DNA of 6,086 bases from Bradyrhizobium sp. (GCA_025960445.1 JAICIT010000177.1:1-6086); one strand, 5' to 3'; counted from the stretch's first letter, positions 1 through 5,974 are shown. Numbers and translations: made by a program. Notes: a model not told the origin generated them from the letters alone.

Positions 1-327
1 CAATTCGTTAAAGCAGGTCGCCGATTCCCAATGCTCCAGTGCCGCGTTCTGCTCGTCAGTGACCCCGACATTCTTGCCGATGCGCTTGTGCGCCACCACT
101 TCATAGGGCGCCTCGCACAGAATACCCGTGCGCGTTATTGCCAGCTCACGCACGATCGGGTCAAGCTCGCCTTTGCGGCGGATCGCGCCGCCGAGACGGC
201 AATATTGTTCAAAATAGCTCGGCGAGTGAGCCATCATCCGAAAGATGTTGGCGTTTCGGTTCTTGCCGAGTATCTCGCGCGTTCGCTCATTCGATTTTGC
301 AGGATCGCAATACTCGATACGGGCCAT
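1..327 (-). CDS. Carboxymuconolactone decarboxylase-like (AhpD-fold) protein, C-terminus cut by window edge
   Basis: The frame opens at ATG 327-325 and runs off the left edge after 109 codons without a stop; full members of this group are often about 170-190 residues, so the C-terminal third or more is missing. The core is visible at residues 60-90: RELAITRTG (60-68), then YEVVAH (75-80) and a G-V-T-D-E-Q turn (88-93). This matches the CMD/AhpD helix pattern in which AhpD carries C-x-x-C then His. Here the two redox cysteine positions are Ala73 and Glu76, giving the Y-E-x-x-x-H variant seen in non-peroxidase CMD-like proteins; Cys71 lies outside the motif. An AhpD-type disulfide peroxidase role is therefore unlikely. 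No signal peptide is visible, so it is probably cytosolic. The Shine-Dalgarno AAGGTGA (337-331) lies 3 nt before the ATG. It is separated by 375 nt from the acyl-CoA operon, so it is likely its own transcription unit. The family call is fairly sure; the reaction is unknown. Confidence 0.8.
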   Translation of the reverse strand, partial: MARIEYCDPAKSNERTREILGKNRNANIFRMMAHSPSYFEQYCRLGGAIRRKGELDPIVRELAITRTGILCEAPYEVVAHKRIGKNVGVTDEQNAALEHWESATCFNEL

Positions 328-330
328 GTT

Positions 331-337
331 TCACCTT
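331..337 (-). promoter_or_regulatory. Ribosome binding site of the CMD-like gene
   Basis: On the minus strand AAGGTGA precedes the ATG at 327-325 by 3 nt (5 nt counted from AAGGT). It supports this ATG as the start. An independent Shine-Dalgarno fits separate transcription from the upstream operon. Confidence 0.6.
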
Positions 338-415
338 GGTTTCTCTGCTCGTGCCGTTGAAGCACCATTCGGCGATCAACAGGCCGCATCGCAGTCAAAT
401 TGCCGCCGCATTACT

Positions 416-468
416 ATTCGATCTTGCGAATGTCGATATTCGCTGAGTGGGGACTCGTCAAAGCGAAT
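416..468. repeat. Cluster of four ATTCG/CGAAT half-sites (possible operator)
   Basis: ATTCG occurs at 416-420 and 438-442, and its reverse complement CGAAT at 427-431 and 464-468. The first three start exactly 11 nt apart in alternating orientation, about one helical turn, so neighbouring pairs form two inverted repeats sharing the middle arm. The right-hand inverted repeat extends to six bases, GCGAAT (426-431) and ATTCGC (438-443), and the fourth site also reads GCGAAT (463-468). The array covers the candidate leftward -10 and -35. This is typical operator geometry for a dimeric repressor, but no regulator gene is in the window to pair it with. Confidence 0.4.
433..461 (-). promoter_or_regulatory. 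Candidate sigma-70 type promoter for the CMD-like gene
   Basis: On the minus strand TTGACG (461-456) lies 17 nt before TATCGA (438-433). The -35 is a good match, the -10 poor (three of six bases). Transcription would start near 426, leaving a leader of about 100 nt before the ATG at 327. It overlaps the half-site cluster at 416-468, as a regulated promoter would. The call rests on these matches alone. Confidence 0.25.
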
Positions 469-558
469 AATCGTCGTGGGGTGTTCCGAGTACAAATCTG
501 ACCATCGCAGTGCGCTTTCGCGCAACGATGAGTCATGCCCAAGTCTAGGGAGATAGGC

Positions 559-660
559 ATGAAGGAAGCCACCAAAAGGGCGGCCTCGGAAGCGCTCGCG
601 CGAACGCTGGCGGTGACGGCAATGCTCGTCATCGCCAGCTTCATTTTTTACTCGCGGTGA
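559..660 (+). CDS. Possible 33-residue single-span membrane peptide
   Basis: This is the only plausible plus-strand gene. The ATG at 559 follows AGGGAG (547-552) by 6 nt, a strong Shine-Dalgarno, and the frame closes with TGA at 658-660. The peptide begins with a charged, amphipathic stretch (MKEATKRAASEALARTL), continues as one hydrophobic segment (about residues 17-31, LAVTAMLVIASFIFY) and ends Ser-Arg. Such a layout fits a small inner-membrane protein with the N-terminus in the cytosol. It is convergent with the acyl-CoA operon, whose last stop is 43 nt away. Against it: the hydrophobic segment is encoded by a terminator-like hairpin and T tract (606-649), so the hydrophobicity could be a by-product of a small-RNA terminator. 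A possible -10 AATAAT lies at 466-471 but no good -35 is seen. No homologue is recognised. Confidence 0.4.
   Translation: MKEATKRAASEALARTLAVTAMLVIASFIFYSR
606..649 (+). terminator. Intrinsic-terminator-like hairpin with T tract, plus strand
   Basis: GCTGGCGGTGACG (606-618) pairs with CGTCATCGCCAGC (627-639) over 13 base pairs, one of them G-U, around an 8-nt loop. After the stem come TTCA and then six T (644-649). The stem is GC-rich and long enough for a factor-independent terminator; the 4-nt spacer before the T run is longer than ideal. There is no T run on the other side, so it would act on rightward transcripts only. It lies inside the 559-660 frame, so it would end a small RNA or act as an attenuator when that frame is not being translated. 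Confidence 0.5.
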
Positions 661-702
661 ATCGGGGGGGTGGCTGCGAGACATCGTGGATGACGAGCCG
701 CC

Positions 703-1065
703 TTAAACCGCCCTCTCAAAGTACGGAATTAGCCGATCGGCAAATCGTGCAAACCGCGCTTTAACCTTGTCGCCGATGCAAAGATCGTTGCTTCCATGCC
801 CCATCATTCGAAATCCCTCCTCGGTATCGACGAGAACGATGTTGTACGGCACGTGAGCGCGGGTTTCCGCCGTTGCCGCGCGGCAGACGAGTGAAGTGGC
901 GTAAATTGTGCCCTGACCGTTCGCGCGCTTTTCAACCGGATCCGGGGCGCCGCAGATGCAACAGAAGCTGCGCCGGAAATACTGCAGGTTGCCGCAGGCG
1001 GCGCAGCATTGATAGACGATGGCTTCGGCGCCCACAGTCCAGTCGGGCATCGGCTGCTCACTCAT
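703..1065 (-). CDS. Zinc-ribbon/OB-fold DUF35 protein, thiolase partner subunit
   Basis: The protein has 120 residues, a usual length for stand-alone DUF35 proteins. The N-terminal rubredoxin-like zinc ribbon is intact: C21-x2-C24, ten residues, C35-x2-C38. The OB-fold domain follows from about residue 47 (GQGTIYA) through PYNIVLVDTEEGFRMMGH and the G-D-K-V turn (103-106) to the end. In this family the protein binds a thiolase-like partner and helps hold the CoA end of the substrate, as in Ltp2 with the ChsH2 DUF35 domain or the archaeal acetoacetyl-CoA thiolase/HMG-CoA synthase complex. Its ATG (1065-1063) overlaps the TGA of the upstream thiolase-like gene (ATGA), so the two are probably translationally coupled in equal amounts. 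GGAG (1077-1074), 8 nt before the ATG, supports this start; an in-frame ATG at 1224 would run 53 codons into the neighbour and is not credible. Cytosolic. Confident in family; the substrate is unknown. Confidence 0.9.
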   Translation of the reverse strand: MSEQPMPDWTVGAEAIVYQCCAACGNLQYFRRSFCCICGAPDPVEKRANGQGTIYATSLVCRAATAETRAHVPYNIVLVDTEEGFRMMGHGSNDLCIGDKVKARFARFADRLIPYFERAV

Positions 1066-2198
1066 CGTACGCGCTCCAGAAACATGCTGACATGCGACGA
1101 CAATACGCCGCCATCCCCATGCAGCAGCGCAATTGAGGCGTCGCGCACCTGACGATTTCCCGCGCGTCCGGTCATTTGCAAGTGCGTCTCGACCAGATGC
1201 GCCATCGCGCCGCCGACACCGCAATGGCCATAGCTCAATAATCCACCATGCGTATTGAGCGGCATCTCACCATTACGGCTGAAATAGCCGGAACGGACAC
1301 GGGACGCGGCCTCGCCTCTTGCCGCCAGGCCAAGGTCTTCCAGCAGCATGGCCAAAGTAATCGTAAAACTGTCGTAGACAGCGGCGTAGCGCACGTCCGA
1401 CATGCCAACACCGGCCTGCTGTTTTGCCCGCGCGATTGCGATCTCGGCTCCAAGCTCACTCAAGGCCGGCGCCGCCGTCACATGCTGATGGGTATGGGCC
1501 TGCGCGCAGCCGAGCACCCGAACACGCATGTCTGAGGTCGCCTCACGACTGACCACAAACGCCGCGCCGCCGTCAGACACCGGGCAACAATCCAGAAGCT
1601 TTAACGGCAGCGCGACTGGCTTGGATGCCATGATATCGGCGACGGTTATCGGGTCGTTGAATTGGGCGCCGGGATGCGACAGCGCGTGGGTACGCATCAG
1701 CACGGCGAACTCGGCGAGGTCTTCCTGTGTGACGCCGTATTCATGCATGTAGCGGGAAGCAACGAGGCCATAATAGGCCGGGATTGTCGGTCCCAACGGC
1801 ACTTCGTAATGGGGATCTCCAACCTGCGCCAACGCCAGGATCGATGCATCACGACTTTGTCCGGTCAGGCGGTTCTCTCCTGCAACCACCAGCACATGCT
1901 GGACAACTCCGGCTTCGACCAGATGGTGCGCCAGCATGGTCATAGCCAAACCTGTTGCGCCACCAACCTGGACTGCATGAGCGTAAGCGGGCCGAATGCC
2001 GAAATGTTCGGCGAACACCGTGGCCAGCATGATATGCGGCGAGACGGTGGAATAACCACATAGAACGCCGTCGATCTGGTGTCGCTTCAGGCCAGCATCG
2101 GTAATCGCAAGCTCTGCGGCCTTGCTCATGAGATCGAGCGACGACGAGCCTTCATGTCTGCCATATGGCGTGAGGCCGACGCCGGTGACGAAACTCAT
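1062..2198 (-). CDS. Thiolase-like protein lacking the nucleophilic cysteine (SCP2/Ltp2-like)
   Basis: This 378-residue protein has the thiolase fold in family order. The N-terminal half carries VTGVGLTPYGRH (4-15) and the loop AVQVGGATG (75-83); the middle has DCCPVSDGGAA (203-213); the C-terminal half has YDSF (275-278), NTHGG (315-319) and GHCGVGG (324-330). Compared with the intact thiolase at 4793-5962, the nucleophilic Cys of A-C-A-T-G is Gly80, and H-D-C-F has become Y-D-S-F. His325 of the G-H motif remains. Claisen thiolysis through an acyl-cysteine is thus unlikely. Known cysteine-less members include Ltp2, a steroid side-chain aldolase that uses tyrosines and needs a DUF35 partner; the downstream DUF35 gene fits a retro-aldol or related cleavage of a CoA thioester here. 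It starts 75 nt after the dehydrogenase stop; an in-frame TAG seven codons upstream excludes a longer protein. The fold is sure, the reaction inferred. Confidence 0.88.
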   Translation of the reverse strand: MSFVTGVGLTPYGRHEGSSSLDLMSKAAELAITDAGLKRHQIDGVLCGYSTVSPHIMLATVFAEHFGIRPAYAHAVQVGGATGLAMTMLAHHLVEAGVVQHVLVVAGENRLTGQSRDASILALAQVGDPHYEVPLGPTIPAYYGLVASRYMHEYGVTQEDLAEFAVLMRTHALSHPGAQFNDPITVADIMASKPVALPLKLLDCCPVSDGGAAFVVSREATSDMRVRVLGCAQAHTHQHVTAAPALSELGAEIAIARAKQQAGVGMSDVRYAAVYDSFTITLAMLLEDLGLAARGEAASRVRSGYFSRNGEMPLNTHGGLLSYGHCGVGGAMAHLVETHLQMTGRAGNRQVRDASIALLHGDGGVLSSHVSMFLERVR

Positions 2199-2272
2199 GG
2201 CTCTCGAACCAAGCTACGCGCCGGCACGAATGACGAAGTGAGAGTCCTGTTCGCCATCTGATCGATCGCCAT
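2195..2272 (-). CDS. 25-codon frame filling the dehydrogenase-thiolase gap (possible coupling leader)
   Basis: ATG 2272-2270 starts one base after the dehydrogenase TGA (2276-2274), and the frame ends in TGA 2197-2195, which overlaps the next gene's ATG as ATGA. The peptide begins MAIDQMANRTLTSS, with no hydrophobic span or known motif. An internal ATG at 2257 is in the same frame; the two ATGs lie in a 9-bp direct repeat (TCGCCATCT at 2251 and 2266 on the plus strand). No good Shine-Dalgarno is seen, so it would rely on reinitiation after the dehydrogenase. It may only carry ribosomes to the thiolase-like gene, or be chance. Confidence 0.2.
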   Translation of the reverse strand: MAIDQMANRTLTSSFVPARSLVREP

Positions 2273-2273
2273 C

Positions 2274-3440
2274 TCAATAAGACTTCGGCAGTCCCAGGAC
2301 TTTCTCGGCGATAAAGCTGAGGATGAGCTGCGGACTGATCGGCGCAATCCGCGGGATCAGGGATTCTCTCAGATAGCGCTCGACGTGGAATTCCTTTGCG
2401 TAGCCGAACCCACCATGCGTCATTACGGCCTGCTCGCATGCGTGAAAGCCAGCCTCCGCGGCAAGATATTTCGCCGCATTGGCGGCCGGTCCGCAGGGCA
2501 TCCCCTGATCGTATTGCCAGGCGGCCGATAGCGTCATCAGCCACGCCGCCTCAAGTTCCATCCAGTTCCTGGCGAGAGGATGTTGAATCGCCTGGTTCTT
2601 GCCGATCGGGCGATTGAACACGTTGCGTTGCTTGGCATACGCGGCCGCGCGCGACAGAGCCACCTGCCCCAATCCCACCGCCTCGGCCGCGATCAGGATG
2701 CGTTCCGGATTCATGCCGTGCAGAATGTATTCGAAGCCGCGGCCTTCCTCGCCGAGGCGATCGTGAAGCGGAATTTCAAAGTTCTCGATGAAGAGTTCGT
2801 TGGAATCGACGGGCTTGCGGCCCATCTTTTCGATTTCATGCACGACGATGCGGCTGCGGTCGAAGTCGGTATAAAATAAACTCAAGCCGTGGGTCGGATT
2901 TTTGACTTCCTCCAGCGGAGTAGTGCGCGCCAACAGCAGAATCTTCTCGGCAACCTGCGCCGTGGAGATCCAGACCTTCTGGCCGTTGACCACGTATTTA
3001 TTGCCGGAACGTACCGCGCGGGTCTTCAACTGCGTGGTGTTGAGGCCAGTGTTCGGTTCCGTGACGGCGAAGCAGGATTTCTCGGCGCCGGCGACGATCG
3101 GCGGCAACATCCGCCTGCACTGTTCCTCAGTTCCGAACACGACGACCGGATTGAGCCCGAACACGTTCATGTGCACGGCCGAAGCGCCCGACATGCCGGC
3201 GCCCGACTCCGCAATCGTTCGCATCATGATCGCGGCATCGATAATGCCGAGACCCGAGCCGCCATAGGCTTCGGGAATGCAGATGCCGAGCCAGCCGGCA
3301 TCGGCCAATGCCCTATGAAAGTCGGCGGGATATCCGCCGTCCTTGTCTTTCTTCAACCAATAGGCGTCATCGAAGCGCGCGCAGATCTTTGCGACCGCTT
3401 CCCGGATCGATTCCTGATTGGCCGTGAGGGCGAAATCCAT
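2274..3440 (-). CDS. Acyl-CoA dehydrogenase, IVD/LCAD-type catalytic base position
   Basis: This 388-residue FAD enzyme would oxidise an acyl-CoA at the alpha,beta carbons and pass electrons to electron-transfer flavoprotein in the cytosol. Length and domain order are normal: N-terminal helices (1-120, with GWLGICIPEAYGGSGLG at 49-65), the beta domain with CFAVTEPNTG (123-132) and QKVWIST (154-160), then the C-terminal helical domain with the FAD-contact region RNVFNRPIGKNQAIQH (272-287) and MTHGGFGYAKEF (340-351). The Y-E-G-T-S site that supplies the base in medium-chain enzymes reads A-P-I-S-P here (366-370), with Pro367 at the Glu position. Glu246 in NPERILIA sits where isovaleryl- and long-chain enzymes keep their base, so the enzyme is probably active, perhaps on branched or bulky acyl groups. 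The ATG at 3440 has GGTGGA 8 nt upstream (3454-3449) and lies 4 nt after the CoA-transferase stop; an in-frame ATG at 3482 would overlap that gene and is less likely. Confidence 0.93.
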   Translation of the reverse strand: MDFALTANQESIREAVAKICARFDDAYWLKKDKDGGYPADFHRALADAGWLGICIPEAYGGSGLGIIDAAIMMRTIAESGAGMSGASAVHMNVFGLNPVVVFGTEEQCRRMLPPIVAGAEKSCFAVTEPNTGLNTTQLKTRAVRSGNKYVVNGQKVWISTAQVAEKILLLARTTPLEEVKNPTHGLSLFYTDFDRSRIVVHEIEKMGRKPVDSNELFIENFEIPLHDRLGEEGRGFEYILHGMNPERILIAAEAVGLGQVALSRAAAYAKQRNVFNRPIGKNQAIQHPLARNWMELEAAWLMTLSAAWQYDQGMPCGPAANAAKYLAAEAGFHACEQAVMTHGGFGYAKEFHVERYLRESLIPRIAPISPQLILSFIAEKVLGLPKSY

Positions 3441-3444
3441 CGTC

Positions 3445-4656
3445 TCAATCCACCCCTGTAGCCTCGGGGGCCTTGGTAGCACCGTCGCGCACCAGCGCCG
3501 CGATCTCCTCGCTCGAGAATCCGACTTCGCGAAGAACTTCCGCGCCGTGCTGATTTAGGCGTGGCGCAAGTCGGGTGGTCTCTACTGGAGTCTCCGACCA
3601 GGTGGCGGACACCTTCATGTTGCGGATTTTGCCCTCACTGGGATGATCCACCACCGGGAAGAAATCGGTCGCGACCAGATGCGGGTCACCCAAAATACTC
3701 TCCAGATTGTGCATCGGCATGACCGGCACATCGGCCTTCTCGAGCAGCTCGGTCCAGTCGGCGGTGGTTCTCGTCTCGAAGATGCGGGCCAGTTCCGCGT
3801 AGACCATGTCAATGTTGGCGGCACGTCCGGCGAAGGTCGCGAACTTGCGGTCAGCGCGCAGATCGTCGCGCCCGGTCGCGTGGAAGAAATTCTCCCATTG
3901 CTTGTCGTTGTAGACAATGACGCAGATGTAGCCGTCCGAAGTCTTGTACGGTCGTCGGTCGCGCGAGAGGTGCCGGGCATAGCCGCCCTTGTCCAGCGGC
4001 GGCTCATAGGTCAATCCGCCCATGTGATCGCCCATGACAAAGCCGGCCATGGTCTCGAACATCGGGATGTCCAGGCGCTGGCCGTGCCCGGTTCGGTCGC
4101 GATGTACCAAGCTTGCGCAGATCGCACCTACCGCCGCCAAGCCGACAATGCGATCGACGAGTGCGTTTGGAACGTAGCGCGGAATGCCATCGCCGGTCTG
4201 CGCCATCAGCGCGGGCAAGGCGGTAGCGCCCTGGATCAGGTCGTCATAAGCGGGCTTCGCCGCGTAGGGGCCATCCTGCCCAAAACCGAACACGCCGGCA
4301 TAGATCAGGCGCGGATTGAGTTTCGAAACGACATCGTAGCCGAGGTTCAGCCGCGCCATCGCCTGCGGACGCACGTTGTAAACCAGCACATCCGCCGACG
4401 CGATCAGGCGCAAGGCCGCATCGCGCCCGGCCGGATTCTTCAGGTCGAGTGCAATGCTGCGCTTGCTGCGGTTCGTGTTCAGGAATACTGGGCCCATGCC
4501 GGGATGACGGGTCGGGCCGATCAGACGTGTGACGTCGCCTTCGACCGGCTCTATCTTGACCACGTCGGCGCCGTAGTCACCCAGCGTCTGAGTGGCATAA
4601 GGCCCCATCAGCACGGTCGTCATGTCGACGATCCTGATGCCTTTCAGAGGTCCCAT
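3445..4656 (-). CDS. CaiB/BaiF-type (family III) CoA-transferase
   Basis: The protein has 403 residues, typical of this family, whose members move CoA from a donor thioester to a carboxylic acid through an aspartyl-CoA anhydride, usually as interlocked dimers in the cytosol. Visible signatures: GIRIVDMTTVLMGPYATQ (6-23), the D-Y-G-A-D-V-V-K-I-E-P strand (27-37), NRSKRSIALDLKNP (62-75), and PAYDDLIQG (135-143). Asp138 in the latter aligns with the catalytic aspartate (Asp169 of formyl-CoA transferase). The C-terminal part has the usual GDPHLVATDFF (323-333) and AP-R-L-N-Q-H-G-A-E-V-L (364-375) motifs. GGGAG (4671-4667) lies 10 nt before the ATG. It sits directly before the dehydrogenase, so it probably activates that enzyme's acid substrate. 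The acid and the CoA donor cannot be told from sequence. Racemase activity, known in the wider family (AMACR), is an alternative but is less likely from this operon position. Confidence 0.93.
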   Translation of the reverse strand: MGPLKGIRIVDMTTVLMGPYATQTLGDYGADVVKIEPVEGDVTRLIGPTRHPGMGPVFLNTNRSKRSIALDLKNPAGRDAALRLIASADVLVYNVRPQAMARLNLGYDVVSKLNPRLIYAGVFGFGQDGPYAAKPAYDDLIQGATALPALMAQTGDGIPRYVPNALVDRIVGLAAVGAICASLVHRDRTGHGQRLDIPMFETMAGFVMGDHMGGLTYEPPLDKGGYARHLSRDRRPYKTSDGYICVIVYNDKQWENFFHATGRDDLRADRKFATFAGRAANIDMVYAELARIFETRTTADWTELLEKADVPVMPMHNLESILGDPHLVATDFFPVVDHPSEGKIRNMKVSATWSETPVETTRLAPRLNQHGAEVLREVGFSSEEIAALVRDGATKAPEATGVD

Positions 4657-4792
4657 GCCCTGCTCGCTCCCGATGCGCTCTATTGGCCGCGATGCGGCTC
4701 TAGAGACGTACTAACGGCAGCGTGTCGCCAAGATCAAGGCCAACCCGCGCATGGATGGTGGCCCGGCGAGATTGCAGTTATGCGCGAGCTGT
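4657..4792 (-). other. 136-nt spacer between SCP2 thiolase and CoA-transferase
   Basis: This is the largest gap within the leftward gene run. It contains an imperfect inverted repeat (GGTGGCC 4757-4763 and GGCCAACC 4738-4745, one bulge) with no T tract, so no convincing terminator. A weak -35-like TTGATC (minus strand, about 4737-4732) has no good -10. A short open stretch on the minus strand (4777-4700, ending in TAG) reads like protein (HARVGLDLGDTLPLVRL) but has no start codon and may be a gene remnant. Whether transcription continues across or restarts here cannot be decided. Confidence 0.4.
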
Positions 4793-5962
4793 CTACTTCG
4801 CGGGCTCCAACAGGGAGACGTAATTGGCAACCGCCGCACCGCCCATATTGAAGATGCCGGCGAGTTTTGGATCCCTGATCTGCATGCCCTCGGGCGCCTG
4901 CCCTAACAGTTGCATCGCCGTCATCACGTGCATGGAAACGCCGGTAGCGCCGATCGGATGGCCTTTGGCCTTTAATCCGCCGGAAGGATTGATCGGCAGC
5001 TTGCCGTCTTTCTGGGTCCAGCCCTCCTTGATGGCGCGCGCGCCCTGCCCCCTCGGCGTCAGTCCCATCGCCTCATATTCAATGAGTTCGGCGACCGTGA
5101 AACAGTCGTGCGTTTCGACAAAGGACAAGTCGGAGAGTTGGACCCCGGCCGATTGCAACGCGCGCTGCCAGGCCACCGTGCAGCCTTCGAATTGCAGGAT
5201 GTCGCGCTTCGACATCGGCAGGAAGTCCTGGGCATGTGCGGTAGCTTTGATATTGACGGCCTTGCCCATCGATCTCGCGGTTTCGGCGTCGGTCAGAACC
5301 AGCGCCGCGGCGCCATCGGAAACCAGCGAACAGTCGGTTCGCTTCAGCGGCCCTGCCACAAACGGGTTCTTCTCGCTTTCCGAACGGCAGAATTCGTAGC
5401 CGACATCCTTGCGCATCTGGGCGTAGGGGTTGGCGACTCCATTCTTGTGGTTCTTGGCGGCAATCATCGCGAGCGCGTCGGATTGGTCGCCATATTTCTG
5501 GAAATACGCCTGGGCGATCTTGCCGAATACGCCCGCGAAGCCTCCTGGAGTGTCGCCGTCTTCCGGCAGATAAGATGCCCGTAACAAGTTCCGGCCAATT
5601 TCAGGGCCCGGCGTTCGGGTCATCTGCTCCACGCCGACAACCAGCACGATTTTTGCCGCGCCAGCAGCAATCGCCCGGATGCCTTGATGCACTGCAGCCG
5701 AACCGGTGGCGCAGGCATTTTCGACCCTTGTCGTCGGCTTGAACCGCAACTGCGGATCGGCCTGCAGCACCAGTGACGCGGTAAAATCTTGCGGCGAAAA
5801 GCCGGCATTGAAATGCCCGAGCAGGATCTCGTCGACATCAGCGGCTGAGATGCCGGCGTCGGCCAGCGCGTCGGTCGCGACGCGGACGACCAGGGTTTCG
5901 ACCGTTTCATTGTCGAACTTTCCGAACGGCGTGTGGGCCCATCCGACGATGCTGGCTGCCAT
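4793..5962 (-). CDS. SCP2-type thiolase (acetyl-CoA acetyltransferase family), intact active site
   Basis: This 389-residue enzyme would cleave a 3-oxoacyl-CoA with free CoA, or run the reverse condensation. The active-site set of SCP2-type thiolases is complete: nucleophile Cys84 in VENACATGSAA (80-90), H-D-C-F at 285-288, NPSGG at 325-329 and GHPIGATG at 334-341 with His335. The C-terminal stretch GIFNMGGAAVANYVSLLE (369-386) has M-G-G-A in place of the classical C-x-G, as in other SCP2-type members. DCSLVSDGAAALVL (210-223) is also typical. No targeting or membrane segment is visible; cytosolic. GGGAG (5974-5970) stands 7 nt before the ATG and the preceding gene ends 32 nt upstream, so it is probably in the same operon. 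Unlike the cysteine-less paralogue further on, it has no DUF35 gene next to it. It would most simply do the final thiolysis in the pathway. Confidence 0.93.
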   Translation of the reverse strand: MAASIVGWAHTPFGKFDNETVETLVVRVATDALADAGISAADVDEILLGHFNAGFSPQDFTASLVLQADPQLRFKPTTRVENACATGSAAVHQGIRAIAAGAAKIVLVVGVEQMTRTPGPEIGRNLLRASYLPEDGDTPGGFAGVFGKIAQAYFQKYGDQSDALAMIAAKNHKNGVANPYAQMRKDVGYEFCRSESEKNPFVAGPLKRTDCSLVSDGAAALVLTDAETARSMGKAVNIKATAHAQDFLPMSKRDILQFEGCTVAWQRALQSAGVQLSDLSFVETHDCFTVAELIEYEAMGLTPRGQGARAIKEGWTQKDGKLPINPSGGLKAKGHPIGATGVSMHVMTAMQLLGQAPEGMQIRDPKLAGIFNMGGAAVANYVSLLEPAK

Positions 5963-5969
5963 GACTATT

Positions 5970-5974
5970 CTCCC
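5970..5974 (-). promoter_or_regulatory. Ribosome binding site of the SCP2 thiolase
   Basis: GGGAG on the minus strand, 7 nt before ATG 5962-5960, in the short gap after the preceding gene. It fixes the start at 5962. Confidence 0.6.

Larger units (their letters stand above)
328..702. other. 375-nt intergenic region between the acyl-CoA operon and the CMD-like gene
   Basis: No long gene fits here. The region holds the ribosome binding site of the CMD-like gene (331-337), a cluster of ATTCG/CGAAT half-sites (416-468) over a candidate leftward promoter, a small perfect hairpin (TGCGC, TTTC loop, GCGCA at 511-524), a plus-strand 33-codon frame with a good Shine-Dalgarno (559-660), and a terminator-like hairpin inside that frame (606-649). 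The stretch 661-702, next to the operon's last stop codon, contains a run of seven G but no convincing terminator for the leftward operon. Confidence 0.7.

Noticed and set aside
414..644. Minus-strand frame of 76 codons in the 328-702 gap with a signal-like N-terminus
   Set aside because: Its hydrophobic start is the reverse complement of the hairpin and small plus-strand frame. It has no Shine-Dalgarno worth noting and turns into unrelated low-quality sequence.
703..1224. Longer DUF35 protein starting at ATG 1224
   Set aside because: The extra 53 residues overlap the conserved end of the thiolase-like gene in another frame and are Arg/Ala-rich. The ATG at 1065, with its ATGA overlap and GGAG, begins a normal-length DUF35 protein.
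2889..3461. Plus-strand open frame of 190 codons opposite the dehydrogenase
   Set aside because: It lies opposite conserved dehydrogenase motifs, its product is rich in Arg and His as in typical antisense translations, and it has no domain.
3438..3482. Dehydrogenase start at ATG 3482 instead of 3440
   Set aside because: It would add 14 residues (MLPRPPRL...) inside the CoA-transferase gene. The start at 3440 has a well-spaced Shine-Dalgarno and begins with the usual M-D-F.
4738..4763. Inverted repeat in the thiolase/CoA-transferase spacer as a terminator
   Set aside because: The stem is short with a bulge, and no T run follows on the minus strand.
3643..4851. Plus-strand open frame of 402 codons opposite the CoA-transferase
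   Set aside because: It mirrors a well-supported CoA-transferase with intact motifs, runs into the gap and the next gene, and has no recognisable domain. Such long antisense frames are common in GC-rich DNA.
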